A stretch of DNA of 64,000 nt. Source: Halomonas sp. Lineage in GTDB: Bacteria > Pseudomonadota > Gammaproteobacteria > Pseudomonadales > Halomonadaceae. Made by a program: the position numbers and the translations under genes. The notes under the pieces are model-generated. The model had not been told where the DNA came from, ran no database searches, and was given only the letters and a program-made list of their open reading frames with translations. This document shows positions 1 to 10,767 of the stretch, one piece after another (the first letter of the stretch is position 1; every line of letters starts with the position of its first letter). The DNA is taken from the NCBI RefSeq assembly GCF_007692655.1, contig NZ_REBQ01000192.1, forward strand, positions 1-64,000, written 5' to 3'.

Positions 1-63
1 GGCGTCCCCGGCAGCGGATGCGTACTTTACGGTTTCGCGGCCGGGTTGGCAAGAGGTGGGGCA

Positions 64-103
64 TAAAAAAACAAAAAAGCGGCAGAAGGATACCTTCTGC
101 CGC
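64..103 (-). terminator. Rho-independent terminator of the acyl-CoA dehydrogenase gene
   Basis: Perfect 11-bp stem GCGGCAGAAGG/CCTTCTGCCGC with 3-nt loop, followed on the minus strand by a T-rich run. Confidence 0.9.
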
Positions 104-183
104 AAACCACCGATCAGTACGACTGACCAGAGAGTGCTCGTCGACGCAGACTAAGACTAGGCCACGCCATCAAGTGCTAAACT

Positions 184-1989
184 TCAAATCTCAAAGCCTA
201 AGCCGAAATCTTCACTGGAAATGGCCATCAAACTGCCGGCCCCCGCCTGAATCATTTGCGCGTGGGCTTTGGTGCGTGGCAGTAGCCGCTGGTAATAGAA
301 GCGGGCAGTATTCAACTTAGCGGTATAAAAGGCTTTATCGTCCCCCTCAAGCGAGGCAGCCGCCTGCTTGGCAGCCCGGGCAAATAGGTAGGCCAAGGTG
401 ACATAGCCTGAGTACATAAGGTAATCAACGCTGGCCGCACCTACTTCTTCGCGGTCTTGCATCGCCTTCATACCTACGCCCATGGTTAACTCGCCCCACT
501 CAGCATTTAACGCAGCCAGCGGCTCAACAAACTCCTTGAGTGCCGGGTTGTCAGCTTCCGTTTTGCAGAACTTGTGAATCTCTTTGGTGAATACTTTCAG
601 CGACTCACCCTGACTCATTAGGACTTTGCGGCCTAACAGATCGAGGGCCTGAATACCGGTGGTGCCTTCATACAGGCGAGTAATACGCGCATCACGGACA
701 AGCTGTTCCATCCCCCACTCTTTGATGAAGCCGTGACCACCATAGATTTGAACGCCTTCGTTCGTGCACTCAAAACCCACTTCAGTGAGGAAGGCTTTAA
801 CAATAGGCGTCAACAAACCTAACAGCGTATCGGCCTGCTCACGCTCTGCGCCAGGCTCACCATGCTCTACAATGTCCAGCATTTGTGCAGTATAAAGCAC
901 CAGCATACGGCCACCTTCAGCAAACGCTTTCTGGGTAAGCAGCATGCGGCGAACGTCAGGGTGAACAATAATCGGATCTGCTGGCTTTTCAGGTGCCTGC
1001 TTGCCCGACAATCCACGCATCTGTAAACGGTCGCGAGCGTAGCTCAATGAATTCTGGAAGCTGGCCTCGATCAAGCCTAACCCCTGGATACCCACCCCCA
1101 GACGTGCAGCGTTCATCATGGTGAACATGCACGCCAAGCCTTTATTTGGAGGGCCTACCAAGTAACCGGTAGCACCATCGAAATTCATAACACAAGTAGC
1201 GTTACCGTGAATCCCCATTTTGTGCTCAAGGGAGCCGCAGGTAACGCCGTTACGCTCACCCACATTACCTTGGGCATCCGGCATGTATTTAGGCACTACA
1301 AATAGTGAAATACCTTTGGAACCCTCCGGCGCATCAGGCAGTTTGGCCAATACCAGATGAACAATATTCTCAGCCAGATTATGTTCACCAGCAGAGATAA
1401 ATATTTTAGTACCAGTAATTGCGTAGGCATCGCCATCAGTAGGCACTGCTCGCGTCTTGATCAAACCAAGGTCGGTACCACAGTGGGACTCGGTTAGACA
1501 CATGGTGCCGGTCCACACGCCTTCTACCAGCTTGGTAAGGTAGGTAGCCTTCTGTTCATCTGTACCGTGATGACGCAATGCATCCGCCGCGCCATGCGAA
1601 AGTCCAGGATACATGCCCCATGCCAGATTCGTTGCGCAGATCATTTCTGATAGCAGCATCGCAAGCGAAGGCGGCAACCCCTGACCACCATGCTCAGGAT
1701 CAGCAGACAAGCTAGGCCAGCCACCTTCTACGTACTGCTGGTAAGCCTCTTTAAAACCTTTAGGCGCTTTAACTTCTCCGCCTTCCAGCAGGCAGCCCTC
1801 GGAGTCACCACTTTGATTAATCGGCAGCAGCACCTCACGGGCAAAGCGCGACCCCTCTTCCAAAATCGCACTAACAACGTCGGGCGATGCATCATCGCCA
1901 CCTGGCAAGCGCGCGTAATGGGCCGGGTAATCAAGCATCTCGTCCATGACGAAACGCATATCACGTATAGGGGCCTGGTAGCTGGGCAT
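184..1989 (-). CDS. Acyl-CoA dehydrogenase (C-terminal domain-containing, about 600 aa class)
   Basis: ORF with motifs such as MCLTESHCGTDLG and YGGHGFIKEWGMEQLVRDARITRLYEGTTGIQALDL. Confidence 0.93.
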   Translation of the reverse strand: MPSYQAPIRDMRFVMDEMLDYPAHYARLPGGDDASPDVVSAILEEGSRFAREVLLPINQSGDSEGCLLEGGEVKAPKGFKEAYQQYVEGGWPSLSADPEHGGQGLPPSLAMLLSEMICATNLAWGMYPGLSHGAADALRHHGTDEQKATYLTKLVEGVWTGTMCLTESHCGTDLGLIKTRAVPTDGDAYAITGTKIFISAGEHNLAENIVHLVLAKLPDAPEGSKGISLFVVPKYMPDAQGNVGERNGVTCGSLEHKMGIHGNATCVMNFDGATGYLVGPPNKGLACMFTMMNAARLGVGIQGLGLIEASFQNSLSYARDRLQMRGLSGKQAPEKPADPIIVHPDVRRMLLTQKAFAEGGRMLVLYTAQMLDIVEHGEPGAEREQADTLLGLLTPIVKAFLTEVGFECTNEGVQIYGGHGFIKEWGMEQLVRDARITRLYEGTTGIQALDLLGRKVLMSQGESLKVFTKEIHKFCKTEADNPALKEFVEPLAALNAEWGELTMGVGMKAMQDREEVGAASVDYLMYSGYVTLAYLFARAAKQAAASLEGDDKAFYTAKLNTARFYYQRLLPRTKAHAQMIQAGAGSLMAISSEDFGLGFEI

Positions 1990-2181
1990 CGCACTTCTCC
2001 TAAAACACTCTCCAACAAGGGGATTAAAAGCCGAATAATGTTTTCAAAAAGAAAGCGGCTTTCAAACACATGTTTGAAAATTAGCGCGAGACTCCTTCAG
2101 AGTCAAGCGAGCGTTTGAATTAAACCCATAAACTGACTAGAACTTTGGTCGCCCACGCTGTAACCCCTGAGCATTAATAAT

Positions 2182-2213
2182 AAAAAAAACTCGCCAACCT
2201 AAGGCTGGCGAGT
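2182..2213 (-). terminator. Rho-independent terminator downstream of the SDR gene
   Basis: ACTCGCCA/TGGCGAGT stem with A-run on + (T-run on -). Confidence 0.85.
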
Positions 2214-2237
2214 CGTCACTTATCCGCCCCACTGCTT

Positions 2238-3005
2238 TTATTGCATGCGGATGCCGCCATCCAACCGAATTAACTCGCCATTCAGCATGGGGTTGGTGAT
2301 GATTTGTTCGGCTAGTTGAGCAAATTCATCCGGCCTACCTAGTCGCTTAGGAAAGGGCACCGCAGACGCTAGCGCCTGGGCGGCCTCATCAGGGATCTCG
2401 CTCATCATCGGCGTTTCAAACACTCCCGGCGCAATGGCCATGACCCGTATCGCATGCCGAGACAGCTCACGCGCTGCGGGCAAGCTCATACCGACGACCC
2501 CCGCCTTAGAGGCGCTATAAGCACACTGCCCCACTTGACCATCAAACGCTGCAATCGAAGCAGTATTGATGATCACTCCGCGCTCGCCGCTTTCATTGGG
2601 CTTATTTTTAGCCATCGCCGCTGCCGCAAGGCGCATCACATTAAAAGTACCTACCAGATTAATGTTGATCGTTTTCGCGTAACTCTCTAGATCCGCCGGA
2701 TTACCCTCGCGATCCACCAGCTTGGCCACACTGACCACACCGGCGCAGTGCACTACGCCTGAAAGTCCGCTCTCGCCCCCTAGGGACACTGCTGCATCGA
2801 CTGCCTGCTGCATCTGTTCGGCTGAGGTAATATCCGCCAAAACCGCACGCGCATCGTCCCCCAATTGCTCGGCGTGGGCATTGACACTTTCACTCAGGTC
2901 GCATAAAACGACGCGAGCACCCGCGGCGACTAAGCGCTCTGCGGTAGCCGCACCAAGGCCAGAAGCAGCCCCGGTAATTAAAAACGTACTGCCCTTAACG
3001 TGCAT
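2238..3005 (-). CDS. SDR family oxidoreductase, 3-hydroxyacyl-CoA dehydrogenase type 2-like
   Basis: [10 protein letters not shown] Rossmann motif, YSASK active site. Confidence 0.9.
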   Translation of the reverse strand: MHVKGSTFLITGAASGLGAATAERLVAAGARVVLCDLSESVNAHAEQLGDDARAVLADITSAEQMQQAVDAAVSLGGESGLSGVVHCAGVVSVAKLVDREGNPADLESYAKTININLVGTFNVMRLAAAAMAKNKPNESGERGVIINTASIAAFDGQVGQCAYSASKAGVVGMSLPAARELSRHAIRVMAIAPGVFETPMMSEIPDEAAQALASAVPFPKRLGRPDEFAQLAEQIITNPMLNGELIRLDGGIRMQ

Positions 3006-3048
3006 AGCCGTATTCCCTATGGTTGCTATTTATGGCTGTCATATCTGG

Positions 3049-4719
3049 CTATTTAGCCACCTTGGCTTCTTCTACCGCCTGGGCGCGCAACTTAAAGCGC
3101 TGAATCTTGCCGCTTGGCGTTTTAGGCAGTTCATCAACAAATTCAATAACGCGTGGAAAAGCGTGCGTTGAGAGCCGCTCGCGTACTCGCTGTTTGATCT
3201 CATCGGCCAGTTCTTCACTTGCTTCATAACCCTCACGTAATACGATGTACGACTTGATGATTTCTCCACGAATATCATCCGGCTGACCTACTGCCGCCGA
3301 CTCTGCAACCGCCGGGTGCGTCATTACACTGTTTTCCACGTCCGTCGGCCCCACCCGATAACCCGCCGTGGTAATGATATCGTCGTCACGCCCGGCAAAC
3401 TGGAAGGTGCCATCTTCGTTGCGGATAACCACGTCGCCAGTAAGATAATAGCCTTCTACAAAGGGGTTCTTCTCCTGCCAGGTGTAGCCTTGAAAGAAGT
3501 GCGCCGGGGAGTTCTTGATATCCACGGCGAGCACGCCTGGCTCTCCAGCGGGCAGCTCTTGATACTCCGCATCCAATATGGCCAGCCGATACCCTGGCAT
3601 CGGCACACCCATTGCGCCCACATGCTTTAGGTGACCAAGGGCATGGTGGTTGTTACACGTCATGCCGGTTTCCGTTTGGCCGTAGTGATCCATCACAGGG
3701 CAACCCAGTGACTTTTCTACCCAAGTAACCACTTCCGTATTTAATGGCTCACCCGCAGAGCTAGCGGCCCGGAGCTGTAATGTTTGGTGTGCATCATCAA
3801 ATAGTCCCGATGCTTTCATCAATCGATAGGCGGTAGGCGCAGCAGCAAAGTTAGTAATGCGATGACGCTTCATAAACGCCAACGCCCCTTCTGCACTAAA
3901 CCCCGCTTCACAAAAATGCGTCGTTACGCCCAGCAATAAAGGCCCGGCAATCGCATAGTAAAGACCGTATGCCCACCCCGGGTCCGCCATGTTCCAGAAG
4001 CGGTCATCGTCACGTAGATCAATGGCAAGCTCCATATAGATGGCAAAGGCCGTCATGCCAGCGAGTGGCACTGCGACCCCTTTTGGCTTCCCCACGGTGC
4101 CGGAGGTAAACATTTGCAAAAAAGGTTTATCGGGAGACAGCCTAGGCGGCTGATCGCTCATTGACGTGTGCGTCAACGCCGCATGCCAATCATGATCATC
4201 AGCGTGCTCGCTGGTGGCTCCACCTACCGCTAGCACCGGCGGACACTGACTAAGGCCATCAAACTTGTAGCGATTCGCGTGATCAGTAATCACCCACTTG
4301 GTATCCGCTCGCCCTAACCGATAGTCCACCGCATCAGGGCCAAAAGCCGTAAACAGCGGCTGATATACAGCACCAATTCGCCACGTTGCGAGCACCGCAA
4401 TCAACAGCTGTGGAGATCGTGGCAGCATACACGCTATCCGATCCCCCTCACCTAGCCCTTGAGCTTGAAACCAACCCGCTAGCCGAGCGCTCTGTTCTGC
4501 TAACTCGGCATAGGTCAAGGTGTGTATATCTCCTTGCGCATCTTCCTGGACCAACGCCAGCACATCCTCGCGACCAGCACGGATATGTCGCCCACAGCAC
4601 GCCTCATAGGCATTAAGTAAGCCATCCTGGTGGTCGTCCAGACGGGCAATAACGTCGTCAATAGAAAAATTTTCGAGATAGCCCTGATAATCGGGCAGTG
4701 ATTGCGGTGTCGCTGTCAT
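3049..4719 (-). CDS. Acyl-CoA synthetase (AMP-binding, acetyl/medium-chain acyl-CoA ligase family)
   Basis: MFTSGTVGKPKG and TPSGKIQRFKLR motifs. Confidence 0.92.
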   Translation of the reverse strand: MTATPQSLPDYQGYLENFSIDDVIARLDDHQDGLLNAYEACCGRHIRAGREDVLALVQEDAQGDIHTLTYAELAEQSARLAGWFQAQGLGEGDRIACMLPRSPQLLIAVLATWRIGAVYQPLFTAFGPDAVDYRLGRADTKWVITDHANRYKFDGLSQCPPVLAVGGATSEHADDHDWHAALTHTSMSDQPPRLSPDKPFLQMFTSGTVGKPKGVAVPLAGMTAFAIYMELAIDLRDDDRFWNMADPGWAYGLYYAIAGPLLLGVTTHFCEAGFSAEGALAFMKRHRITNFAAAPTAYRLMKASGLFDDAHQTLQLRAASSAGEPLNTEVVTWVEKSLGCPVMDHYGQTETGMTCNNHHALGHLKHVGAMGVPMPGYRLAILDAEYQELPAGEPGVLAVDIKNSPAHFFQGYTWQEKNPFVEGYYLTGDVVIRNEDGTFQFAGRDDDIITTAGYRVGPTDVENSVMTHPAVAESAAVGQPDDIRGEIIKSYIVLREGYEASEELADEIKQRVRERLSTHAFPRVIEFVDELPKTPSGKIQRFKLRAQAVEEAKVAK

Positions 4720-4964
4720 GATGGCTCTCTTATGTTGTTGGTAATGAGCGCGAGCAGTATAGGCAGTGCGTTTACGAACAAACTGAAGCTAACAGTTGAC
4801 GTTAACGGAAGCCTTAAGATAAAAGTAACGCTAAAAGTAATCGTCGCAGAGAGCAAGCACTCTCATGGATTAAAGCGTTAGACGTTGGTAGGAGCTGCGA
4901 AAATCGATAGTTAAAACGTTACTTAAAACAGGAGTTAAAAAAACAATAGTTAAAGCAGAGTGGC

Positions 4965-5552
4965 TCAAGCAGGCGTGGGCATGATCATCGCAACAAGTTC
5001 ATCCGCAAGATCGTCGGGCGAACGAGGTCCATTAGGGTCATACCAGCGAACCGTCCAGTTCAGCGCCCCCAATACAAAGCGCGAGACGAGAAAACGGTCA
5101 CCATGAATTAAACCTGCTGCCAACGCATCGTCAATAACGGCTACCCAAAGCGCCTCATAGGCATCGCGTAAGTGACTCAAGTGAGCCTTTGCGTCTGGAT
5201 CAAGCCGGCGCCACTCGAAAAGGGCCACTACATGTGCATTGCGATCAGTAAAGAGTGTCTCAAGATGAGCACGCGCCATCGCACGAAGGCGGACTTCAGG
5301 ATCAGCCTCACACTCCGCGAGGGCATTACGCGCAATCATCAACGCATTTTGAGTGCCCTCTTCAATGACAGCGGCAAGGATTTCCTGCTTATCTGTAAAA
5401 TGATGAAACAAACTACCGGATTTAATACCCATTTCCTGCGCCAGCATACGCACCGTGGTGCGATCAAAGCCCTCTTGGACGAATAGCTGAGCGGCTAGAC
5501 GTGTCAACTCCTTGCGGCGGGGAGATGCATTTATTACATTCATGTCACTCAC
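4965..5552 (-). CDS. TetR/AcrR family transcriptional regulator
   Basis: N-terminal HTH LFVQEGFDRTTVRMLAQEMGIKSGSLFHHFTDKQEIL. Confidence 0.92.
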   Translation of the reverse strand: MSDMNVINASPRRKELTRLAAQLFVQEGFDRTTVRMLAQEMGIKSGSLFHHFTDKQEILAAVIEEGTQNALMIARNALAECEADPEVRLRAMARAHLETLFTDRNAHVVALFEWRRLDPDAKAHLSHLRDAYEALWVAVIDDALAAGLIHGDRFLVSRFVLGALNWTVRWYDPNGPRSPDDLADELVAMIMPTPA

Positions 5553-5655
5553 ACTAGCGCTTGCTTGGTTACCCAGGAGAAAACCACAGCACTGCTAACG
5601 GCGTCAACGTATCACCCATTACTCAGCATGATAATCACAATAAATCTGAAGGAGA

Positions 5656-6849
5656 TTGATAATGAGCAACCCCACTGATGTAGTATTTCTTGCCGCCAAA
5701 CGCACGCCAATGGGCGGTATGATGGGCAGCCTTTCCAGCATGACGGCGCCAGAGCTTGGTGCGATTGCTATCAAAGCAGCGATCGAAGCGGCGGGAATTG
5801 ACCCTGCGTTGATCAATGAGGGCATTATGGGCTGCGTACTGCCTGCAGGCGTTAAGCAGGGTCCTGCGCGGCAGGCCATGCGCCAAGCAGGTATACCTGA
5901 TGGCAATGGCGCCACTACGATTAATAAGCTGTGTGGTTCGGGCATGAAAGCCACCATGCTAGCCCACGACTTAATCAAAGCTGGCAGCGGCAATATTTTA
6001 CTGGCTGGCGGCATGGAGTCCATGTCTAGCGCGCCCCACGTGCTTACCAAGGCGCGCAGTGGCTACCGGCTGGGGCATGGTGAACTAAAAGATCACATGT
6101 TCCTAGATGGCTTGGAAGATGCAGAAACGGGCAAGTTAATGGGCGTATTTGCCCAGGATGTTGCTACTGAGCGGGGTTACACCCGTGAGCGCCTGGATGA
6201 TTTTGCGATTGCCTCCCTTGAGCGAGCCATGGCCGCTACCAATGCGGGTCACTTAAACGCTGAGATGGCTCCCGTCATGGTCACCTCTCGCCAGGGTGAA
6301 ACGCTGGTTGAACATGACGAGCAGCCCTTCCAGGCCAAGCTCGATAAAATTCGTCAGCTGCGTCCAGCTTTTGCCAAAGACGGTACCATTACCGCTGCCA
6401 ACGCCAGCTCCATTTCAGACGGCGCGTCGGCGCTTATTTTGGCTAGCCAGGAAGCGGCGGACCAACATGGTATTAAGCCACTGGCGCGCATGCTGGGCCA
6501 CTCTACCCATTCACAACACCCTAGTGAGTTTACCATCGCCCCGGTTGGCGCTATTGATAAGCTCATGAAAAAGCTGGATTGGAGCGTTAGTGACGTTGAT
6601 CTATTCGAAATTAATGAAGCGTTTGCGGTTGTCACCCTGATGGCCATGGATGACTTGGGCCTGCCCCACGACAAGGTCAACGTGTTTGGCGGCGCCTGTG
6701 CCCAGGGCCACCCCATTGGTTCTACCGGTTCACGCATTATCGCCACATTGATTCATGCGCTGCGAACTAAAGGCGGCAAACGCGGGATAGCCAGCCTGTG
6801 CATTGGCGGTGGCGAAGCAACCGCCGTGGCCGTCGAGCTGATCGATTAA
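5656..6849 (+). CDS. Acetyl-CoA C-acetyltransferase (thiolase)
   Basis: Thiolase motifs NKLCGSGMKA, NEAFAVV, GGACAQGHPIGSTGSR; start may be 5662. Confidence 0.95.
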   Translation: MIMSNPTDVVFLAAKRTPMGGMMGSLSSMTAPELGAIAIKAAIEAAGIDPALINEGIMGCVLPAGVKQGPARQAMRQAGIPDGNGATTINKLCGSGMKATMLAHDLIKAGSGNILLAGGMESMSSAPHVLTKARSGYRLGHGELKDHMFLDGLEDAETGKLMGVFAQDVATERGYTRERLDDFAIASLERAMAATNAGHLNAEMAPVMVTSRQGETLVEHDEQPFQAKLDKIRQLRPAFAKDGTITAANASSISDGASALILASQEAADQHGIKPLARMLGHSTHSQHPSEFTIAPVGAIDKLMKKLDWSVSDVDLFEINEAFAVVTLMAMDDLGLPHDKVNVFGGACAQGHPIGSTGSRIIATLIHALRTKGGKRGIASLCIGGGEATAVAVELID

Positions 6850-6885
6850 TCAGCGCTTGTCGAAGACATAGCCCTTCTGGCGGTC

Positions 6886-6912
6886 GTCCTGATACGATTA
6901 TCGTGTCAGGAC
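6886..6912. terminator. Convergent hairpin between thiolase and SLC13-type permease (candidate bidirectional terminator)
   Basis: GTCCTGATACGA-TTA-TCGTGTCAGGAC, 12-bp stem with one T/G pair; no clear T-run. Confidence 0.5.
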
Positions 6913-8037
6913 GCTTAACCATATCGCTGCAAACAGCCAAGCAAGTAACAGCATGGGCAGCGACCAGCGATGAAACTCTTTCCAGATTCCAGGTTGGTGA
7001 GCTAGGCGAAGCGCGATCAGATTAGCCATTGATCCAATCGCCAAACCAAAGCCACCTACGCTGACGCCCCAGGCCAGTGGCTGCCACTCACTCTGTTCTG
7101 CCAGTAGTAACGTAGCCGGCACGTTAGACACCAACTGTGAAAGGACCACACCCGCACTGACATCGCCTCCCGGCCACTGTCGCATGATATTAATGACATG
7201 CTGGATAGGATCCTGCTCGCCAATCAAGCTTAAATTAATAAACATCAATATAAAAACGATGAGCAGTAACCAATCAATGCTAAACACTGCGCGTCGAGCA
7301 ACCATCAACATCACCAGCAGAACCCCTGCCAATGCCTGCACTACCCAGCCAATTTCGACCGCAATCAAAAACAGTGGGTAACCCATTAGCGCGACCCATA
7401 ATAGCGTTTGCCGCCGGTCATTTACCTCTGTCTCCAGGTTATCCAGACGTATTGATGCTTTCGGAAACGCCACAGGCACCAAAAGTAAAAGCAGCGTCAT
7501 TAACCCCAAACCTAATGGCAGCATGGCCAATAGAAACTCGCCAAAGCCGACGCCTGAACGCTGCCATAAATAGAGATTTTGCGGGTTGCCAATAGGGCTC
7601 AACGATGAACCTGCATTCACCGCCAGCGCCTCAAATACGATCAAGCGTGCAATCGGCAGCGCTGTCATTTTAGCCAAGCTTAGGGTTAACGGCACTACGA
7701 TAAACAGCGCCACATCATTCGTCACTATCGCGGAAAGCAAGCCCGAAAATAGAACCAACCCCACCGCCAGGCGCCTCTCCCCTTTCAACTGGGCTAATAG
7801 GTGGCGCCCCCAAAGCGTTAAATAGCCGCTGAGCTCTAGCGCCCGGCTGAGAATCATCAAGCCAGCCAATACCGCCAGTGTTGTCCAATGAACACGATCA
7901 ACCATTTCAGCCAATGGCTCGGGGCGAAACCACCACAACACAATCCATAGGCCACTCATCGCGAGCAGCATGTGATCATTCAGCAGGCGGCGGAAAAATG
8001 CCGTGATCGTTGACGTTAGATGATTGATTGCAAACAA
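6898..8037 (-). CDS. SLC13/ArsB-NhaD ion-transporter superfamily permease
   Basis: Multi-TM protein with SAIVTNDVALFIVVPL and NAGSSLSPIGNPQNL motifs typical of the ArsB/CitM/SLC13 superfamily. Confidence 0.8.
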   Translation of the reverse strand: MFAINHLTSTITAFFRRLLNDHMLLAMSGLWIVLWWFRPEPLAEMVDRVHWTTLAVLAGLMILSRALELSGYLTLWGRHLLAQLKGERRLAVGLVLFSGLLSAIVTNDVALFIVVPLTLSLAKMTALPIARLIVFEALAVNAGSSLSPIGNPQNLYLWQRSGVGFGEFLLAMLPLGLGLMTLLLLLVPVAFPKASIRLDNLETEVNDRRQTLLWVALMGYPLFLIAVEIGWVVQALAGVLLVMLMVARRAVFSIDWLLLIVFILMFINLSLIGEQDPIQHVINIMRQWPGGDVSAGVVLSQLVSNVPATLLLAEQSEWQPLAWGVSVGGFGLAIGSMANLIALRLAHQPGIWKEFHRWSLPMLLLAWLFAAIWLSVLTR

Positions 8038-8198
8038 GGTGAGAACGCTCTTGGAAAACAGCGTGATAGTGCCAGATATTTAAAAGAAAGTACCCTTCAA
8101 AAACACGAGCATGAGGCGTTATGCGCCGACCACAGATAACGCCGTGTAGAGCCCTCCCGCGCTCCTTAACCCATCAAAGAGTTAAGTTCACACTATTA

Positions 8199-8218
8199 AT
8201 ATATGAAAAAACATATAT
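8199..8218. promoter_or_regulatory. Candidate arsenic-regulon operator upstream of arsH
   Basis: Perfect inverted repeat ATATATG-AAAAAA-CATATAT; a near-identical element lies upstream of the gapdh-arsJ operon. Confidence 0.7.
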
Positions 8219-8266
8219 GATTAACATCACTGATCCCAAATGGTTTAAAAGAAACAGGTAAGCGCG

Positions 8267-8986
8267 ATGAACAAACCAATCGATTTGCCTAACATAGATA
8301 ACGCACATTTTGTTCAACCTACTGCCGAACATCTCGGTATCCCAGCAGATGCTGAACATGCCCCCAAAATCTTACTCCTCTATGGATCGCTGCGAGAACG
8401 TTCATTCAGCCGCCTAGCGGTCGAGGAAGCGGCTCGTTTGCTGCACGCCATGGGCGCAGAAACACGCATCTTTGACCCCAGAGGGCTGCCGTTACCGGAT
8501 GCTGAAGATGCCAGCCATCCCAAAGTTGATGAGCTTCGCACATTAGCTCAATGGGCCGAAGGCATGGTGTGGTGCTCCCCAGAACGCCACGGTGCCATGA
8601 CCGGCATTATGAAAGCGCAAATTGATTGGATACCCCTTGCGCTGGGAGGAGTACGCCCTACTCAAGGCAAAACACTCGCCGTCATGCAGGTGTGCGGCGG
8701 CTCCCAGTCGTTTAACACGGTGAACCAACTGCGTATTTTAGGCCGCTGGATGCGCATGCTGACGATCCCCAACCAATCCTCGGTGCCCAAAGCCTTTATG
8801 GAGTTCGACGATAACGACCGGATGAAACCCTCGCCTTTCTACGACCGTATCGTCGACGTTATGGAAGAGCTGGTGAAATTCACGCTGCTAGTGCGTGACC
8901 GCAGCGAACTGCTCACGGATCGTTACTCGGAGCGTAAAGAGAGCGCTGAAGAACTCTCCAAGCGCGTTAATCAACGCGCTATCTAA
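8267..8986 (+). CDS. arsH: Arsenical resistance flavoprotein ArsH (NADPH-dependent FMN oxidoreductase)
   Basis: [69 protein letters not shown] motifs. Confidence 0.95.
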   Translation: MNKPIDLPNIDNAHFVQPTAEHLGIPADAEHAPKILLLYGSLRERSFSRLAVEEAARLLHAMGAETRIFDPRGLPLPDAEDASHPKVDELRTLAQWAEGMVWCSPERHGAMTGIMKAQIDWIPLALGGVRPTQGKTLAVMQVCGGSQSFNTVNQLRILGRWMRMLTIPNQSSVPKAFMEFDDNDRMKPSPFYDRIVDVMEELVKFTLLVRDRSELLTDRYSERKESAEELSKRVNQRAI

Positions 8987-8999
8987 TCAGGAGCTTATC

Positions 9000-10076
9000 A
9001 TGTCAGCACAGCAAGACACCGCATCTCCCACCACCACCGAAGGGATGGGACTATTCGAGCGCTACCTCACGCTTTGGGTGGCCATTGCCATTGTGGTGGG
9101 CATCTTAGTGGGGCAATTTCTTCCGGCGGTGCCGGAAACGCTGTCACGCTTTGAGGTGGCGCAGGTATCGATTCCGGTGGCGGTACTTATCTGGGCGATG
9201 ATCTTCCCCATGATGGCGCAGATCGACTTCTCCGCCGTGCTCGGTGTAAGGCGCCAGCCAAAAGGCTTGATTATCACCACCTCGGTGAACTGGCTGATTA
9301 AACCCTTCACCATGTTCGCCATCTCCTGGCTATTTCTGATGGTGATCTTTCGGCCCTTGATTCCCGCAGAACTTGCCAGCCAGTATTTGGCCGGTGCGAT
9401 TCTGCTTGGCGCCGCGCCCTGTACCGCCATGGTATTTGTATGGAGTTATCTAACCCGTGGCGATGCGGCCTATACCCTGGTGCAGGTGGCGCTTAACGAC
9501 CTGATTATGCTGTTCGCCTTTGCTCCTATCGTGGTCTTCCTGCTGGGCATTTCCAATATTCAGGTGCCCTGGGATACCGTCGCCCTCTCCGTGGTGCTGT
9601 ATATTGTAATTCCCCTGGCGGCAGGCTATTTCACCCGCCAAACGCTGATCCAAAAGCGCGGCGCTGAGTGGTACGACAATGTCTTTATGAAGCGCGTTGG
9701 CCCGATCACCCCGATTGGCCTGATTATTACCCTGGTGCTGCTGTTTGCCTTCCAGGGCGAGGTGATTCTGAATAATCCGCTGCATATCGTATTGATCGCG
9801 ATACCGCTGATTATTCAAACCTTTTTGATCTTCTTTATTGCCTATGGCTGGGCTAAAGCCTGGAAGTTGCCACACAACATTGCCGCCCCTGGGGCGATGA
9901 TTGGCGCCAGCAACTTCTTTGAACTGGCGGTCGCCGCGGCTATCGCGCTATTTGGCTTACAGTCGGGCGCGGCGCTGGCCACGGTCGTCGGCGTATTGGT
10001 CGAAGTGCCGTTAATGCTCGCGCTGGTAAGAATTGCCAATAAGACCCGCCACCATTTTCCGGCAGCAGCTAATTAA
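9000..10076 (+). CDS. acr3: ACR3 family arsenite efflux transporter
   Basis: Start MSAQQDT at 9000; WAMIFPMMAQIDFSAV, LGAAPCTAMVFVWSYL, IGASNFFELAVAAAIALFG ACR3 motifs. Confidence 0.95.
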   Translation: MSAQQDTASPTTTEGMGLFERYLTLWVAIAIVVGILVGQFLPAVPETLSRFEVAQVSIPVAVLIWAMIFPMMAQIDFSAVLGVRRQPKGLIITTSVNWLIKPFTMFAISWLFLMVIFRPLIPAELASQYLAGAILLGAAPCTAMVFVWSYLTRGDAAYTLVQVALNDLIMLFAFAPIVVFLLGISNIQVPWDTVALSVVLYIVIPLAAGYFTRQTLIQKRGAEWYDNVFMKRVGPITPIGLIITLVLLFAFQGEVILNNPLHIVLIAIPLIIQTFLIFFIAYGWAKAWKLPHNIAAPGAMIGASNFFELAVAAAIALFGLQSGAALATVVGVLVEVPLMLALVRIANKTRHHFPAAAN

Positions 10077-10091
10077 TCGAGAGTAAACGCG

Positions 10092-10763
10092 ATGGCTCAC
10101 TATTTGGTATTTCTTGGTTCAACTCGCACCAGCACACCGCCCTCCCCGCCTCGCCTTGGCGAGCGGGTAGCAAAGGCCTGTGAGCGCTTGCTTTCATCGT
10201 TACCGCATACCACAGCTGAAATTATTGACCCGCTGGCGCTAAAGTTAAGCGATCCGTTTAAGCCACATTTTGCTTACGCAAAAGCTGATGTACCGGAAGA
10301 CTTAGCAAAGCTTGCTGACAAAATCGCCGCTGCCGATGGCTACGTGATGGTCAGCCCTGAATACAATCACTCCATGAGCCCGGCACTTAGCCATCTGCTT
10401 AACCACTTCGGCGCATCGCTGTTTGCGTTTAAACCCAGCGCCATCGTGACCTACTCGATGGGCCAGTGGGGTGGTGCACGCGCCGCGGTGTCAATGCGCA
10501 CCTTTTTATCGGAGCTTGGCTGCTTACCTGTTTCCGCCATGATTCATATTCCAAAAGCACAGGAAGCGCTTAATGAGGAAGGCCACTTTTCCCAGGATCA
10601 AGAGCGGTGGGAAAATTACTTTGGCCGGACATTAGGCCAATTGATGTGGTGGGCAGAGGCCGCGGCAACTTATAAAACTCAGGTTGATCCTAACCAAGTT
10701 TCACCCGCGTTTAAAACCTCGCCATCACAACGTAATGCACCCGCAGGCCCAGCGCGTGAATGA
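10092..10763 (+). CDS. NADPH-dependent FMN reductase family protein
   Basis: VSPEYNHSMSPALSHLLNHF and YSMGQWGGARA motifs; same-strand neighbour of arsH-acr3. Confidence 0.9.
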   Translation: MAHYLVFLGSTRTSTPPSPPRLGERVAKACERLLSSLPHTTAEIIDPLALKLSDPFKPHFAYAKADVPEDLAKLADKIAAADGYVMVSPEYNHSMSPALSHLLNHFGASLFAFKPSAIVTYSMGQWGGARAAVSMRTFLSELGCLPVSAMIHIPKAQEALNEEGHFSQDQERWENYFGRTLGQLMWWAEAAATYKTQVDPNQVSPAFKTSPSQRNAPAGPARE

Positions 10764-10767
10764 TCAG

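Noticed and set aside
18-320. Antisense or overlapping ORFs in the supplied track (e.g. 18-320, 2722-3171, 16715-17170, 9450-9875)
   Set aside because: They overlap well-supported genes on the opposite strand, show low-complexity Arg/Ser/Pro-rich translations and carry no recognisable motifs; high-GC shadow ORFs.
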